Assembly: GCF_900538805.1 (NCBI RefSeq)
Contig: NZ_UPZP01000035.1
Location: 1 to 20,830, forward strand
DNA length: 20,830 bases
Direction: 5' to 3'
Origin: an uncultured Dialister sp.
Lineage (GTDB): Bacteria > Bacillota > Negativicutes > Veillonellales > Dialisteraceae
Both the position numbers and the translations under genes were made by a program. Of this stretch, positions 1 to 6,695 are shown one piece after another. The number at the start of each line of letters is the position of its first letter. Within the stretch, counting starts at the first letter, position 1. The notes under the pieces are model-generated. The model worked only from the letters and a program-made list of their open reading frames with translations. It was not told the DNA's origin and did not search any database.

Positions 1-61
1 AAGGAGGTCCATGACGAAGCAGTGCATAAAAATTCTTATAAAAGGAAACTCTATGAATTAA

Positions 62-298
62 TCAGTGCTTCCCTAGGTGGCTCCTGCTCATCTCGGTGGC
101 CTCATCCAGAAAGTGGATGTCCTTCTTCATCTGTTTATAAAGATTCCACCATTTCTTACTGTCCAGGCTCTTCCCGTCCAGTATCCTGCGGTAATCCTCA
201 TTTTTTATCCGGTAGTACCGCTCCAACCACTGGTCCACCTTCCGGGAGAAAAGGCGCCAGTCCCGTTCCGTGTAAAACCCATAGCCCATCTCTTTCAT
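62..298 (-). CDS. Small conserved-type hypothetical protein, probably C-terminally shortened
   Basis: 78-residue soluble protein rich in Trp, Tyr and Lys/Arg. The start is an ATG preceded by GGAAGGAG about 10 nt upstream, a good ribosome site. The N-terminal pattern (FYTERDWRLF near residues 8-17, QWLERYY near 23-29, then KWWNLYKQMKKD and MSRS near the end) resembles, from memory, a family of about 90-110-residue proteins in Clostridia and Negativicutes with FTERDWKLF near the start and RSN in the middle. They are sometimes misnamed multidrug transporters, and their function is unknown. In those proteins a further acidic helix follows the RSN motif. Here the protein stops seven residues after MSRS, so it looks truncated. 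There are no membrane segments. The gene lies beyond the terminator of the gatCAB operon and so is probably transcribed on its own. Confidence 0.7.
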   Translation of the reverse strand: MKEMGYGFYTERDWRLFSRKVDQWLERYYRIKNEDYRRILDGKSLDSKKWWNLYKQMKKDIHFLDEATEMSRSHLGKH

Positions 299-341
299 GG
301 CGATTCAGCTCCTTCCCGAAACCTTTGGCATTCCTATATAT

Positions 342-347
342 AGTATA
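342..347 (-). promoter_or_regulatory. Possible -10 box for the 78-residue gene
   Basis: TATACT on the minus strand, 44 nt before the start codon, in an AT-rich stretch (ATATATAG). No convincing -35 box is visible at 16-18 bp. The only evidence is the box and its position in the spacer between the operon terminator and the gene. The rest of the spacer (299-540) shows nothing else I can name. Confidence 0.3.
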
Positions 348-540
348 AGGAAAATAAAGCCTTATGGGTAGTGGAAAGTTTCTCAGGATAAGCCTTTTTT
401 GACCACTTCCTGTGAACAGCGTAAAGAAAAGGGCTGTGAAGAAATGACCACCCATTTCCTCCCAGCTTTTTCTGTACATTCTATCCTTTGATCCCATAAG
501 CCAGCGCAGCCTCCCCCGCTGAACCTCCTGAACTATGTCT

Positions 541-574
541 AAAAAAGAGCCTCCCTTTCGGGAAGCTCTTTTTT
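541..574 (-). terminator. Rho-independent terminator of the gatCAB operon
   Basis: Inverted repeat with A6-GAGC pairing with GCTC-T6, one mismatch, then TCCC/GGGA around a 4-nt loop. It begins 10 nt past the stop of the small membrane protein gene and ends in a T-run on the minus strand. The A-run on the other arm would let it work in both directions, but no plus-strand gene is seen to use it. Confidence 0.9.
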
Positions 575-583
575 GACAGTATT

Positions 584-922
584 TCACAGTATGTATTTCT
601 TCAGAAGGTACACCACCCCACCGGCAATGAGGATGATGGCACCGCCTATTACGAAGAAGTAGGCAGCTGCTATGGCCAGCATGATGAAGATGATGGCGCA
701 GGCGACAAGGCCGGCGGCGAAGAGGGCTTTTTTCCAGAGGGGAATTTTTTTGAGACTGAAGCTTCGGATGTGGATGGTGTATCCTTCCTCTTCTTCCTTT
801 TTCTCTTCCTGCCCGTCTTCGTTCAGAGTGAGACCCTGGTAGTCATGGACGTCGTCTTTGGTCATGACTCTGGGTTCTTCTCTGACTTCTGTATCTTCCT
901 TATTTTTGTGGTCGTCGTTCAT
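584..922 (-). CDS. Small acidic membrane protein, function unknown
   Basis: 112-residue protein. Residues 1-47 are very hydrophilic and acidic, with a Glu/Lys-rich run near 39-46. A short amphipathic stretch follows, then two adjoining hydrophobic helices (about 65-88 and 91-107), the second Gly/Ile-rich, and a basic LLKKY end. There is no signal peptide, so the long acidic tail is probably cytoplasmic with a helical hairpin in the membrane. The start ATG overlaps the gatB stop (ATGA) and has no clear Shine-Dalgarno of its own, so translation is probably coupled to gatB. It is the last gene before the operon terminator. I do not recognise a family. The position says it is made together with the amidotransferase, not that it works with it. 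Confidence 0.8.
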   Translation of the reverse strand: MNDDHKNKEDTEVREEPRVMTKDDVHDYQGLTLNEDGQEEKKEEEEGYTIHIRSFSLKKIPLWKKALFAAGLVACAIIFIMLAIAAAYFFVIGGAIILIAGGVVYLLKKYIL

Positions 923-2364
923 AGGGATTGGAGTTTCTTATTTAACAGTTCATTGATGACTCTGGGGTTGGCTTTACCTTTGGTGGCTTTCATGATCTGT
1001 CCCACCAGGGCGCCTACGGCTTTCTTTTTGCCTGCCTTGAAGTCCTCTACGGCTTTGGGGTTGTTTCCTACCACTTCGTCCACCAGTTTCGACAGTTCTG
1101 CGGTGTCGGAAATCTGGACAAGGCCCTGGGCTTTGACGATGTCGTCCGGGTTCCCTCCTTCTTTCCACATGGTGGCGAAGACTTTTTTAGCGATTTTGCC
1201 GGAAATGGTGCCTTTGGAAATCAGTTTCAAAAGGGCTGCCAGGTTTTCTGCGGATACCGGGGCTTTGTCAATTTCGATGCCATCGGTGGAGAGCTGGCTG
1301 GCGAATTCGCCCATGAGCCAGTTGACAGCGGCCTTGGGGTCGGCGCCGGCGGCCACGGCGGCTTCAAAGTAGTCGGCTGTGGCTTTGTCGTTGGTCATGA
1401 AGACGGCGTCTTCCGAGGAGAGGCCGAATTCTTTCATGTATCTTTCTTTTCTGGCATCCGGCAGTTCCGGCAGGGATTTCCGGATGTTTTCGATGTATTC
1501 ATCGCTTACGGTGAAAGGTACCAGGTCCGGTTCCGGGAAGTAGCGGTAGTCGTTGGCTTCTTCCTTGGTACGCATGCTCTTGGTGACCCCTTCTTTTTCG
1601 TCCCAGGTACGGGTCTCCTGCACCACTTTGCCGCCGTCTTCCAGAAGTTCAGCCTGACGCATGGCTTCGTATTCGATGGCCCTTTCCACGCCTTTGAAGG
1701 AGTTGATGTTCTTGATTTCCGTCTTGGTGCCCAGTTCTTTCTGGCCTACGGGACGGACGGATACATTGGCGTCGCAGCGAAGGCTTCCTTCTTCCATGCG
1801 GCAGTCGGAAATGCCTACGTACTGGAGGATGGCTCTCATTTTTTCCATGTAGGCCACCGCTTCTTTGGCGGAGCGCATATCCGGTTCCGACACGATTTCA
1901 AGAAGCGGGGTGCCGGTGCGGTTGTAGTCGACTAAGGAGTAGTCGGAGTCGGTGATGGATGTGCCGTGGTGCACCAGTTTCCCTGCGTCTTCTTCCATAT
2001 GGGCCCGGGTGATGCGAATCCGCCTCTTTTCGCCGTCCACTTCCACGTCCAGGTAGCCGTGCTCGCAGATGGGCAGGTCAAACTGGGAGGTCTGGAAGTT
2101 TTTGGGAAGGTCCGGGTAGTAGTAGTTTTTGCGATCGAATTTGCTGAAACGGGAAATTTCACAGTTCAGCGCAAGGCCCGCTCTGACAGCATATTCCAGT
2201 ACCTTTTTGTTCAGTACCGGAAGGACCCCCGGCAACCCCAGGCATACGGGGCAGACGTTGGTATTTGGGTCTGCACCGAAGGATGTCCTGCAGCTGCAGA
2301 AAATTTTAGTGGTTGTCTGAAGTTCTGTATGAACTTCCAGGCCGATAACTGCTTCGTACTTCAT
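919..2364 (-). CDS. gatB: Asp-tRNA(Asn)/Glu-tRNA(Gln) amidotransferase subunit B
   Basis: 481 residues, the usual length. GatB binds the misacylated tRNA, activates the Glu or Asp side chain with ATP, and receives ammonia from GatA to form Gln-tRNA(Gln) or Asn-tRNA(Asn). Visible features: the N-terminal IGLEVHTEL signature (E10, H12), four Cys at 23, 25, 38 and 41 (CSC...CPVC) expected to bind zinc in the cradle domain, RKNYYYPDLPKNFQ near 78-91, and AHMEEDAGKL near 121-130, whose Glu residues belong to the metal site. The helical and YqeY-like tail covers about 330-481. The ATG start overlaps the gatA stop by 4 nt. The cytoplasmic heterotrimer is the standard route in bacteria lacking glutaminyl- or asparaginyl-tRNA synthetase. 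Confidence 0.98.
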   Translation of the reverse strand: MKYEAVIGLEVHTELQTTTKIFCSCRTSFGADPNTNVCPVCLGLPGVLPVLNKKVLEYAVRAGLALNCEISRFSKFDRKNYYYPDLPKNFQTSQFDLPICEHGYLDVEVDGEKRRIRITRAHMEEDAGKLVHHGTSITDSDYSLVDYNRTGTPLLEIVSEPDMRSAKEAVAYMEKMRAILQYVGISDCRMEEGSLRCDANVSVRPVGQKELGTKTEIKNINSFKGVERAIEYEAMRQAELLEDGGKVVQETRTWDEKEGVTKSMRTKEEANDYRYFPEPDLVPFTVSDEYIENIRKSLPELPDARKERYMKEFGLSSEDAVFMTNDKATADYFEAAVAAGADPKAAVNWLMGEFASQLSTDGIEIDKAPVSAENLAALLKLISKGTISGKIAKKVFATMWKEGGNPDDIVKAQGLVQISDTAELSKLVDEVVGNNPKAVEDFKAGKKKAVGALVGQIMKATKGKANPRVINELLNKKLQSL

Positions 2365-3818
2365 TCCTTGATTTCTCCTTTCGGTGCGGTTCTTGTGAAT
2401 TCCGGATGGGCCTGTTCAAAGGTATAGGCTGCCTGGAGGATGGTTTCTTCGCCCAGGGTTTTTCCGATGAGCTGCATGCCCAGGGGCATGTCATCCTTGA
2501 ATCCTACCGGAATGCTGATGGACGGTGCGCCAATGAGGTTTACCGGAACGGTGCAGATATCTTCCATGTACAGGGACAGGGGGTCGGAGAAAGCGCCGAA
2601 TTTGAAGGAAGTGCCGGAAGCGGAGGGAGCCGCGATGACGTCGCATTTCTTGAAGGCTTCGTCAAATTCCTGTTTCAAAAGGGTGCGCACCTTCAGGGCC
2701 TTCAGGTAGTAGGCGTCGTAGTAGCCGGCGGAAAGAACGTAGTTGCCAAGCATGATGCGGCGCTTCACTTCTTCGCCGAAGCCCTGGCTTCTGGTCTTGA
2801 TATACATGTCGATAATATCTTTGCCTTCCGCACGGAAGCCGTAGCTGACGCCGTCATAGCGGGCCAGATTGGAGCTGGCTTCTGCGGGGGCGATGATGTA
2901 GTACACAGACACGCCGCTGTTGATATGGGGAATGGAAACGTCCACGATTTCAGCGCCTTCCTTTTCATAGAAAGCAAGGGCTTTATCGATGGCTTCCTTC
3001 GTTTCCGGTTTAATGCCTTTGCCGAAGAATTCCTTCGGAACCCCTACGCGCATGCCCTTCACATCGCGGACGAGGGCTTTCCGGTAGTCCTTCTTTTCCT
3101 GGGGAATGGAGGTGGAATCCCGTTCGTCGTGGCCGGCAATGGCGTTCAGCACAATGGCAGCGTCGGTGACATCCTTCGTCAAAGGTCCGATCTGGTCCAG
3201 GGAGGATGCGAAAGCCAGAAGGCCGTAGCGGGACACCAGGCCGTAGGTAGGCTTCAGGCCTACAATGCCGTTGAAGGAGGCAGGCTGGCGGATGGATCCG
3301 CCGGTATCGGAGCCCAGGGACCAGATGGCTTCCGTAGCAGCTACTGCGGCTGCAGAGCCGCCGGAGGAGCCGCCGGGCACATAGTCCGTGTTCCAGGGAT
3401 TATGGGTGGGGCCGAAAGCGGACCTTTCAGTGGAAGAGCCCATGGCGAATTCATCCATGTTTGTTTTGCCCAGGGAAATGAAATCGGCTGCCTTCAGCTT
3501 TTCAATGACAGTGGCATCATAGGGAGACACCCAGTGTTCCAGCATTTTGGACGCAGCGGTGCAGGTTTCCCCTTTAATGCACATATTATCCTTAATGGCT
3601 CCGGGGATGCCGGCAAGGTCGGAAATTTCCTCTCCCCTTGCAATCTTTTCATCCACCCTTTCGGCGGTTTTCAAAGCCGCCTCGTCACTGGTGGACAGGT
3701 ACGCATGAATATCCCCCTCCACACTATCACGGTGAACCATGATTTTCTTCGCTAATTCCACAGCGGAGATTTCCTTCTTCACCAGCTGCTCATGGAGTTC
3801 ATGAATCGTATAACCCAC
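2361..3818 (-). CDS. gatA: Asp-tRNA(Asn)/Glu-tRNA(Gln) amidotransferase subunit A
   Basis: 485 residues, full length for the amidase-signature family. GatA hydrolyses glutamine and passes ammonia through a tunnel to GatB. The Ser-cisSer-Lys triad is visible: K76 in AIKDN, S151 in the GGSSGGS loop and S175 in DTGGSIR, each offset by 3 from my recollection of the S. aureus enzyme (K79, S154, S178). The start codon is GTG, supported by AAGGAGG seven nt upstream. That site overlaps the gatC stop codon (TAAGGAGG), so re-initiation after gatC is likely. The gene overlaps gatB by 4 nt, giving tight coupling and probably equal subunit output. Confidence 0.98.
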   Translation of the reverse strand: MGYTIHELHEQLVKKEISAVELAKKIMVHRDSVEGDIHAYLSTSDEAALKTAERVDEKIARGEEISDLAGIPGAIKDNMCIKGETCTAASKMLEHWVSPYDATVIEKLKAADFISLGKTNMDEFAMGSSTERSAFGPTHNPWNTDYVPGGSSGGSAAAVAATEAIWSLGSDTGGSIRQPASFNGIVGLKPTYGLVSRYGLLAFASSLDQIGPLTKDVTDAAIVLNAIAGHDERDSTSIPQEKKDYRKALVRDVKGMRVGVPKEFFGKGIKPETKEAIDKALAFYEKEGAEIVDVSIPHINSGVSVYYIIAPAEASSNLARYDGVSYGFRAEGKDIIDMYIKTRSQGFGEEVKRRIMLGNYVLSAGYYDAYYLKALKVRTLLKQEFDEAFKKCDVIAAPSASGTSFKFGAFSDPLSLYMEDICTVPVNLIGAPSISIPVGFKDDMPLGMQLIGKTLGEETILQAAYTFEQAHPEFTRTAPKGEIKE

Positions 3819-3830
3819 TCTATTTCCTCC

Positions 3831-4115
3831 TTAAATAATCTTGGGCACCTTGAAATAGCCGTCCTCAGCGTCCGGCGCATTCATCAGTGCTTCCTCATTG
3901 GTAAAAGATGTATGGGGAACATCTTCCCGCATCACATTGTACTGCTCCACCGCATGAACCGTAGGCGCCACATCGGTGGTGTCGTACTGGTTCAGCTCTT
4001 CCATATAGGTCAAAATGCTGTTCATGGAATCACGCATCTTCTCCAGATCCTCCGGAGAGAATTCCAGGCGGGAAAGAAGGGCTATCTTCTTTGCTTCTTC
4101 GGTGGTAATTTTCAT
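3831..4115 (-). CDS. gatC: Asp-tRNA(Asn)/Glu-tRNA(Gln) amidotransferase subunit C
   Basis: 94 residues. GatC is the small belt subunit that wraps around GatA and GatB and stabilises the complex. It shows the typical N-terminus (ITTEEAKKIALLSRLEFS), a helix ending near YMEELN, and the C-terminal signature APDAEDGYFKVPKII. I chose the ATG at 4115 because AAGGAAG sits 7 nt upstream. An in-frame GTG at 4121 would add two residues but is only 1 nt from that site. It is the first gene of the gatCAB operon, with an extended -10 promoter 48 nt upstream of the start. Confidence 0.95.
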   Translation of the reverse strand: MKITTEEAKKIALLSRLEFSPEDLEKMRDSMNSILTYMEELNQYDTTDVAPTVHAVEQYNVMREDVPHTSFTNEEALMNAPDAEDGYFKVPKII

Positions 4116-4162
4116 AGACACACTTCCTTAAGTAATGATTTTGATATAAAAAATCCTTTTCA

Positions 4163-4171
4163 ATTATATCA
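4163..4171 (-). promoter_or_regulatory. Extended -10 promoter of the gatCAB operon
   Basis: Reading the minus strand, TGA is followed directly by TATAAT, a perfect -10 with the extended TGn motif, 48 nt before the gatC ATG. The -35 region at 17 bp spacing (TGGCGG) is poor, which is common for extended -10 promoters. It lies just inside a perfect hairpin (4182-4203) that marks the edge of the intergenic repeat mosaic. Confidence 0.65.
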
Positions 4172-4181
4172 CAACTGGAAA

Positions 4182-4203
4182 GGAGCCGCCATTTGGCGGC
4201 TCC
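4182..4203. repeat. Perfect hairpin GGAGCCGCC-ATTT-GGCGGCTCC
   Basis: Nine-base-pair perfect inverted repeat with a 4-nt loop, upstream of the gatC promoter -10 box and covering the place where a -35 box would be. It has no T-run. It is the first element of the repeat mosaic that continues to 4868. It could bind a regulator or only be a repeat module. Confidence 0.6.
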
Positions 4204-4405
4204 GGGTTCAGAAGGTTCGGCTCGCCAGAGGCGGGCTGGTTCAGAAGGTTCAAAGGGGGTGGTATCACCTTCGGCGATAAGTATATAATTTCGCTTCGCG
4301 AAATGGAAAACCCCAAAACCGCCCTACGGGCGTAAAAACAGGCAAACCAGGCTGCGCCCGATGGAAATACACCCCTATTGGTGCTGCGCACCACTTCTCC
4401 TAAAG

Positions 4406-4467
4406 GGAAGCATGTCACTGGATTTGTAGGGAAGCGTAGCGACCCGAAAATCCAGTGACATGCTTCC
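4406..4467. repeat. Conserved-loop hairpin, copy 1 (20-bp arms)
   Basis: Arms GGAAGCATGTCACTGGATTT (4406-4425) and its exact reverse complement (4448-4467) enclose a 22-nt loop that starts GTAGGGAAGC and ends GCGACCCGA. The longest arms of the family in the window. The 33 bp at 4393-4425 recur exactly at 10270-10302, where the loop that follows is in the opposite orientation. Confidence 0.9.
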
Positions 4468-4482
4468 TCCGGTGGCAAGCGA

Positions 4483-4523
4483 ACGAAATTTGTAGGGAGC
4501 CATAAGGCGACTGAAAATTTCGT
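4483..4523. repeat. Conserved-loop hairpin, copy 2
   Basis: Arms ACGAAATTT and AAATTTCGT (9 bp, perfect) around a 23-nt loop beginning GTAGGGAGCC and containing GGCGAC. Flanked by GGTGGCAAGCGA before and GAGACGCTTTCCCGTGGA after. The same flanks surround the copy at 10443-10482, which has different arms. Confidence 0.9.
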
Positions 4524-4553
4524 GAGACGCTTTCCCGTGGATGCAAAGCGAAC

Positions 4554-4588
4554 ACATTTTGAAGGAGCGCCAGCGACGCGCAAAATGT
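4554..4588. repeat. Conserved-loop hairpin, copy 3
   Basis: Arms ACATTTTG and CAAAATGT (8 bp, perfect) around a 19-nt loop starting AAGGAGC and ending GCGACGCG. Flanks AGCGAAC and AGTGAGTCGTTTCCCCTTTAG are shared, in inverse orientation, with the copy at 10782-10815, whose arms differ but are again complementary. Confidence 0.9.
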
Positions 4589-4758
4589 AGTGAGTCGTTT
4601 CCCCTTTAGGGGGAGGTGCCGTAGGCAGAAGGGGTGCATTTCCATCGCGCTAAAGGCGCGGTTGTATGGTTTTCCCCTCGCCTGCAAAGGCGGTCTGCCT
4701 GTTTTCCCCAGGCCAAAGCCCGGTTGTGAAGGTTTTCTACAAACTGGCGGCGGAGCCG

Positions 4759-4830
4759 CCCACCACAACCCTCGCGCCATCGGCGCGTCAAACTTTAGAA
4801 TCCTCAGGCTGCAGGCCTGTCAAACCTCGG
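4759..4830. repeat. 72-bp exact repeat, copy 1
   Basis: Runs from CCCACCACAACCCTCG to GTCAAACCTCGG and is identical, base for base, to 10664-10735. Inside it are two small palindromes (GCGCCATCGGCGC and AGGCTGCAGGCCT) set between GTCAAA and CCTC motifs; on the minus strand these read TTTGAC-stem-GAGG. It is the best-preserved block shared by the two large spacers. Confidence 0.95.
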
Positions 4831-4868
4831 CCCGAAGGGCCGTCAACCCTCACGCCCGAAAGGGCGTG

Positions 4869-5561
4869 TCATATTTCCTCCGCATAGATAATTCCCTCAA
4901 TCTGCCGTATCTGCTGGATGAAGATTTCATGCTCTCCATGTCTGGGGACTTTGACGGTGAGGGTGGCGGCAGGAGCCATGACGGATTCTCTTCTTTTATA
5001 GATGCTGAAGTTGGACACTTTGACACCCTGGCTGCGGAGCTCCGCAATCACTTGGTGGATGGATTCCAGATCTTTGAATTCGATGTAAAGGTCAAATTCC
5101 CGGGACCTTGCGCGGAGTTTCTTGTCCATGGGTTCCAGTACCCGAAGGATGAAGATGACGAAGAGGAGGGATAGAATGGTACCTTTGATGAAGCCGATGC
5201 CGGCGGCCAGACCTATGCCGGCGCAGACCCAGAGGCCCGCGGCGGTGGTAAGGCCTTTGACTTCATTTCGTCCGGTAACAATGATGGTGCCCACGCCCAG
5301 AAAACCGATGCCGCTGATGACCTGTGCCCCCATACGGGCGAGATCCGTATTGGAGGTGGGAAAAGTGCGGAGGATAAATTCATTCACAATCATTGATAAA
5401 GCGGCGCCGATGCATACCAGGGCATGGGTCTTGATGCCGGCGCCTTTATTTTTATATTCCCTGTCCATGCCGATAATGACGCCCGCCAGGGTGGCCAGAA
5501 AGAGGCGGGTGGCTATGCCGCCCATGGTCCAGGACTGGCAGAATTCCACAAATCCGTCCAA
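4869..5561 (-). CDS. MgtC/SapB family inner-membrane protein
   Basis: 230 residues. The N-terminal two thirds is a hydrophobic MgtC domain with about five membrane helices (roughly 14-34, 46-62, 79-97, 106-124 and 126-142) and family motifs GMDREYKNKGAGIKTHALV (31-49) and GLTTAAGLWVCAGIGLAAG (103-121). Residues about 155-230 form a soluble ACT-like C-terminal domain. Family members are linked to growth in low magnesium and to virulence in some pathogens, but their reaction is not established; this one is placed by motif only. The start is TTG at 5561, supported by AAGGAGG seven nt upstream. It follows the 169-residue gene by 20 nt, so the two probably share a transcript. A repeat-type hairpin (4854-4868) begins at its stop codon and may act as a 3' end. 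Confidence 0.93.
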   Translation of the reverse strand: MDGFVEFCQSWTMGGIATRLFLATLAGVIIGMDREYKNKGAGIKTHALVCIGAALSMIVNEFILRTFPTSNTDLARMGAQVISGIGFLGVGTIIVTGRNEVKGLTTAAGLWVCAGIGLAAGIGFIKGTILSLLFVIFILRVLEPMDKKLRARSREFDLYIEFKDLESIHQVIAELRSQGVKVSNFSIYKRRESVMAPAATLTVKVPRHGEHEIFIQQIRQIEGIIYAEEI

Positions 5562-5581
5562 TGAAATCCCTCCTTATGAAA

Positions 5582-6091
5582 TCAATCCACAGCGGCGCGA
5601 AGGGCTGTGAGGGCATCATAAAGCTCTTTAAAAGGACTGTCCCCATCCTTTTCCGCCACCCACCGGAAGAAGTGCTCCCCCATGCGGACCTCGCAGCGGG
5701 TATACCGCTTGATGGGCCCGTACTTCTCCCGTTCCCAGGCATTGGTATTCACTTCCATGGACTTTGTGTTCGTCACAAAATGGGTCTGCGGCAGGGTTAG
5801 GATGAAGGAAACGGCCTTAATGAAATTATCCTCCACCCTATCCGGAATCTCCCCTTTCACCACAGCCGGCACGCCGCTTCGCCAGTCGCTTCTTTCAAAG
5901 GTATGGCGGGAGAAATCAAAGACATAGTCAAACTGTCCGCCCTTTTCCGTGAGATAGCCGTCGGTGATGGAAAAGCGGAAGGAAATGGAATGCATGGCCC
6001 TTTCCGCATCTTCTCCGCTTAAGACGGGAGCGGTGCTGCTTACAGTAATGCCTGCTTTTTTAGCTAATGTATCAAAATGGTATTCTGCCAT
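5582..6091 (-). CDS. Hypothetical protein upstream of mgtC-like gene
   Basis: 169 residues, soluble, no signal peptide or membrane segment. ATG start with AAAGGAG about 5 nt upstream (GGAGATTCC-ATG). Composition is mixed alpha/beta with many aromatic residues: an N-terminal segment of small residues (GITVSSTAPVL), then FRFSITDGYL and FDYVFDFSRHTF, which look like beta strands, and a C-terminal helix FKELYDALTALRAAVD. I do not recognise a family. It lies 20 nt upstream of the MgtC-family gene in the same direction and the two are probably co-transcribed. The palindrome array begins about 20 bp upstream of its start, leaving almost no room for an ordinary promoter outside the repeats. Confidence 0.8.
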   Translation of the reverse strand: MAEYHFDTLAKKAGITVSSTAPVLSGEDAERAMHSISFRFSITDGYLTEKGGQFDYVFDFSRHTFERSDWRSGVPAVVKGEIPDRVEDNFIKAVSFILTLPQTHFVTNTKSMEVNTNAWEREKYGPIKRYTRCEVRMGEHFFRWVAEKDGDSPFKELYDALTALRAAVD

Positions 6092-6109
6092 GGAATCTCC
6101 TTTCTATGG

Positions 6110-6375
6110 ACACGCCCTTTCGGGCGTGAGGGTTGACGGGCCTTCGGCTCGAAGGTTCTTAAGGTTCTAAGGTTTGACAGCGGCCTATGGCCACTGAGGG
6201 TTGTGGTATCGCCCAGGGGCCGCGAAGCGGCCCGGGTTCAGAAGGTTCAAAAGGTTCAGAGGGTTCAAAGGGGAAGGTTCGGGAAAAGGTTCTCAAGATT
6301 GACCGGCCTATGGCCGGAGGGTTCTTAAGTTTGACAGCCCTTCGGGCTGAGGGTTGTGGATTGCCCTGCGGGCAA
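6110..6375. repeat. Array of TTGAC-stem-GAGGGTT palindromes with 9-mer repeats
   Basis: On the plus strand: GGAC-ACGCCCTTTCGGGCGT-GAGGGTT, then GAC-GGGCCTTCGGCTC-GAAGGTT, TTTGAC-AGCGGCCTATGGCCACT-GAGGGTTGTGG, a GGGCCGCGAAGCGGCCC hairpin, four tandem 9-mers (6236-6271), TTGAC-CGGCCTATGGCCG-GAGGGTT, TTTGAC-AGCCCTTCGGGCT-GAGGGTTGTGG, and a GCCCTGCGGGC hairpin. The flanks are constant and the stems vary. There is no credible gene from 6092 to 6695. Confidence 0.88.
6236..6271. repeat. Four tandem 9-mers GTTCARARG
   Basis: GTTCAGAAG, GTTCAAAAG, GTTCAGAGG and GTTCAAAGG follow one another directly after a GGGCCGCGAAGCGGCCC palindrome. The same layout (GC palindrome then GTTCARARG 9-mers) occurs at 12175-12229 and in shorter form at 4206-4255. 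Confidence 0.9.
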
Positions 6376-6385
6376 TGCTTATAAA

Positions 6386-6402
6386 GTCAGCGTTACGGGA
6401 TT
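6386..6402. repeat. GTCAGCGTTACGGGATT repeat, copy 1
   Basis: 17-bp sequence identical at 12261-12277, with a shorter copy (GCGTTACGGGATTT) at 12435-12448. In each case it lies in a gene-free spacer beside other repeat modules. From 6403 to 6660 I see only low-similarity pyrimidine-rich sequence and a few small palindromes. Confidence 0.8.
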
Positions 6403-6666
6403 TCCTTTCCTTCTACTTAAGTCACTCTCGGCATAGCGATGAATTAGCCACCTCTGGCGGCTTTTCCCCCCTTTGGTGCCTCTTTTCCCTCGCCCGCAGA
6501 GCGGTTGTATGATTTTCCCAGCCACTAGCTGCCAGCCACAGTATAACAGGGAGATTTCTCCACTCCCGCTTCACTGCGGTCGAAATGACAATGTGTCGCG
6601 GCCCCCCGATCCTCGATCCCCATCTCCGATCTCAGCCACTTCGCGGCCCTTTTTATTATACACTCA

Positions 6667-6694
6667 AAAAGCACCTGCCAGGGCAGGTGCTTTT
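6667..6694 (-). terminator. Rho-independent terminator of the amino-acid ABC operon
   Basis: AAAAGCACCTGC pairs perfectly with GCAGGTGCTTTT around a 4-nt loop, 12 bp in all, ending in a run of T on the minus strand. It begins 2 nt past the permease stop codon. Confidence 0.95.
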
Positions 6695-6695
6695 C

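Larger units (their letters stand above)
4204..4868. repeat. Intergenic repeat mosaic between gatC and mgtC
   Basis: About 665 bp with no credible gene. In order it holds: GGTTCAGAAGG/GGTTCAAAGG units (4206-4255); a palindrome CACCTTCGGCGATAAGTATATA-type module (from 4265); several 3-5 bp stem palindromes; three conserved-loop hairpins (4406-4467, 4483-4523, 4554-4588); a GCAGAAGGGGTGCATTTCCA module; a block matching 10664-10735; and a closing ACGCCCGAAAGGGCGT hairpin touching the mgtC stop. Most parts recur in the 10,020-10,840 spacer in the same order, partly inverted. Short open frames in it run across the palindromes and lack ribosome sites. Confidence 0.85.

Noticed and set aside
11..61. 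16-codon plus-strand frame after AAGGAGG
   Set aside because: Spacing to the ATG is only 3 nt, the peptide is very short, and no plus-strand transcript is otherwise suggested.
198..587. 129-codon minus-strand frame
   Set aside because: It crosses a strong terminator and overlaps the better supported 78-residue gene in another frame.
2406..3755. 449-codon plus-strand frame opposite gatA
   Set aside because: Shadow of gatA: no motifs, no start signal, Gly/Val-rich composition typical of antisense frames.
4182..4203. Terminator upstream of gatC
   Set aside because: Perfect hairpin, but no T-run on either strand; treated as a repeat or regulatory hairpin.
4164..4791. Several 60-140-codon frames on the minus strand in the gatC-mgtC spacer
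   Set aside because: They read through palindromes and repeat modules in several frames at once. Similar frames recur in the 10.3-10.6 kb spacer only because the DNA modules are shared. No ribosome sites.
6110..6375. CRISPR array
   Set aside because: Repeats are short, palindromic and irregularly spaced, with no unique spacers of equal length and no cas genes.
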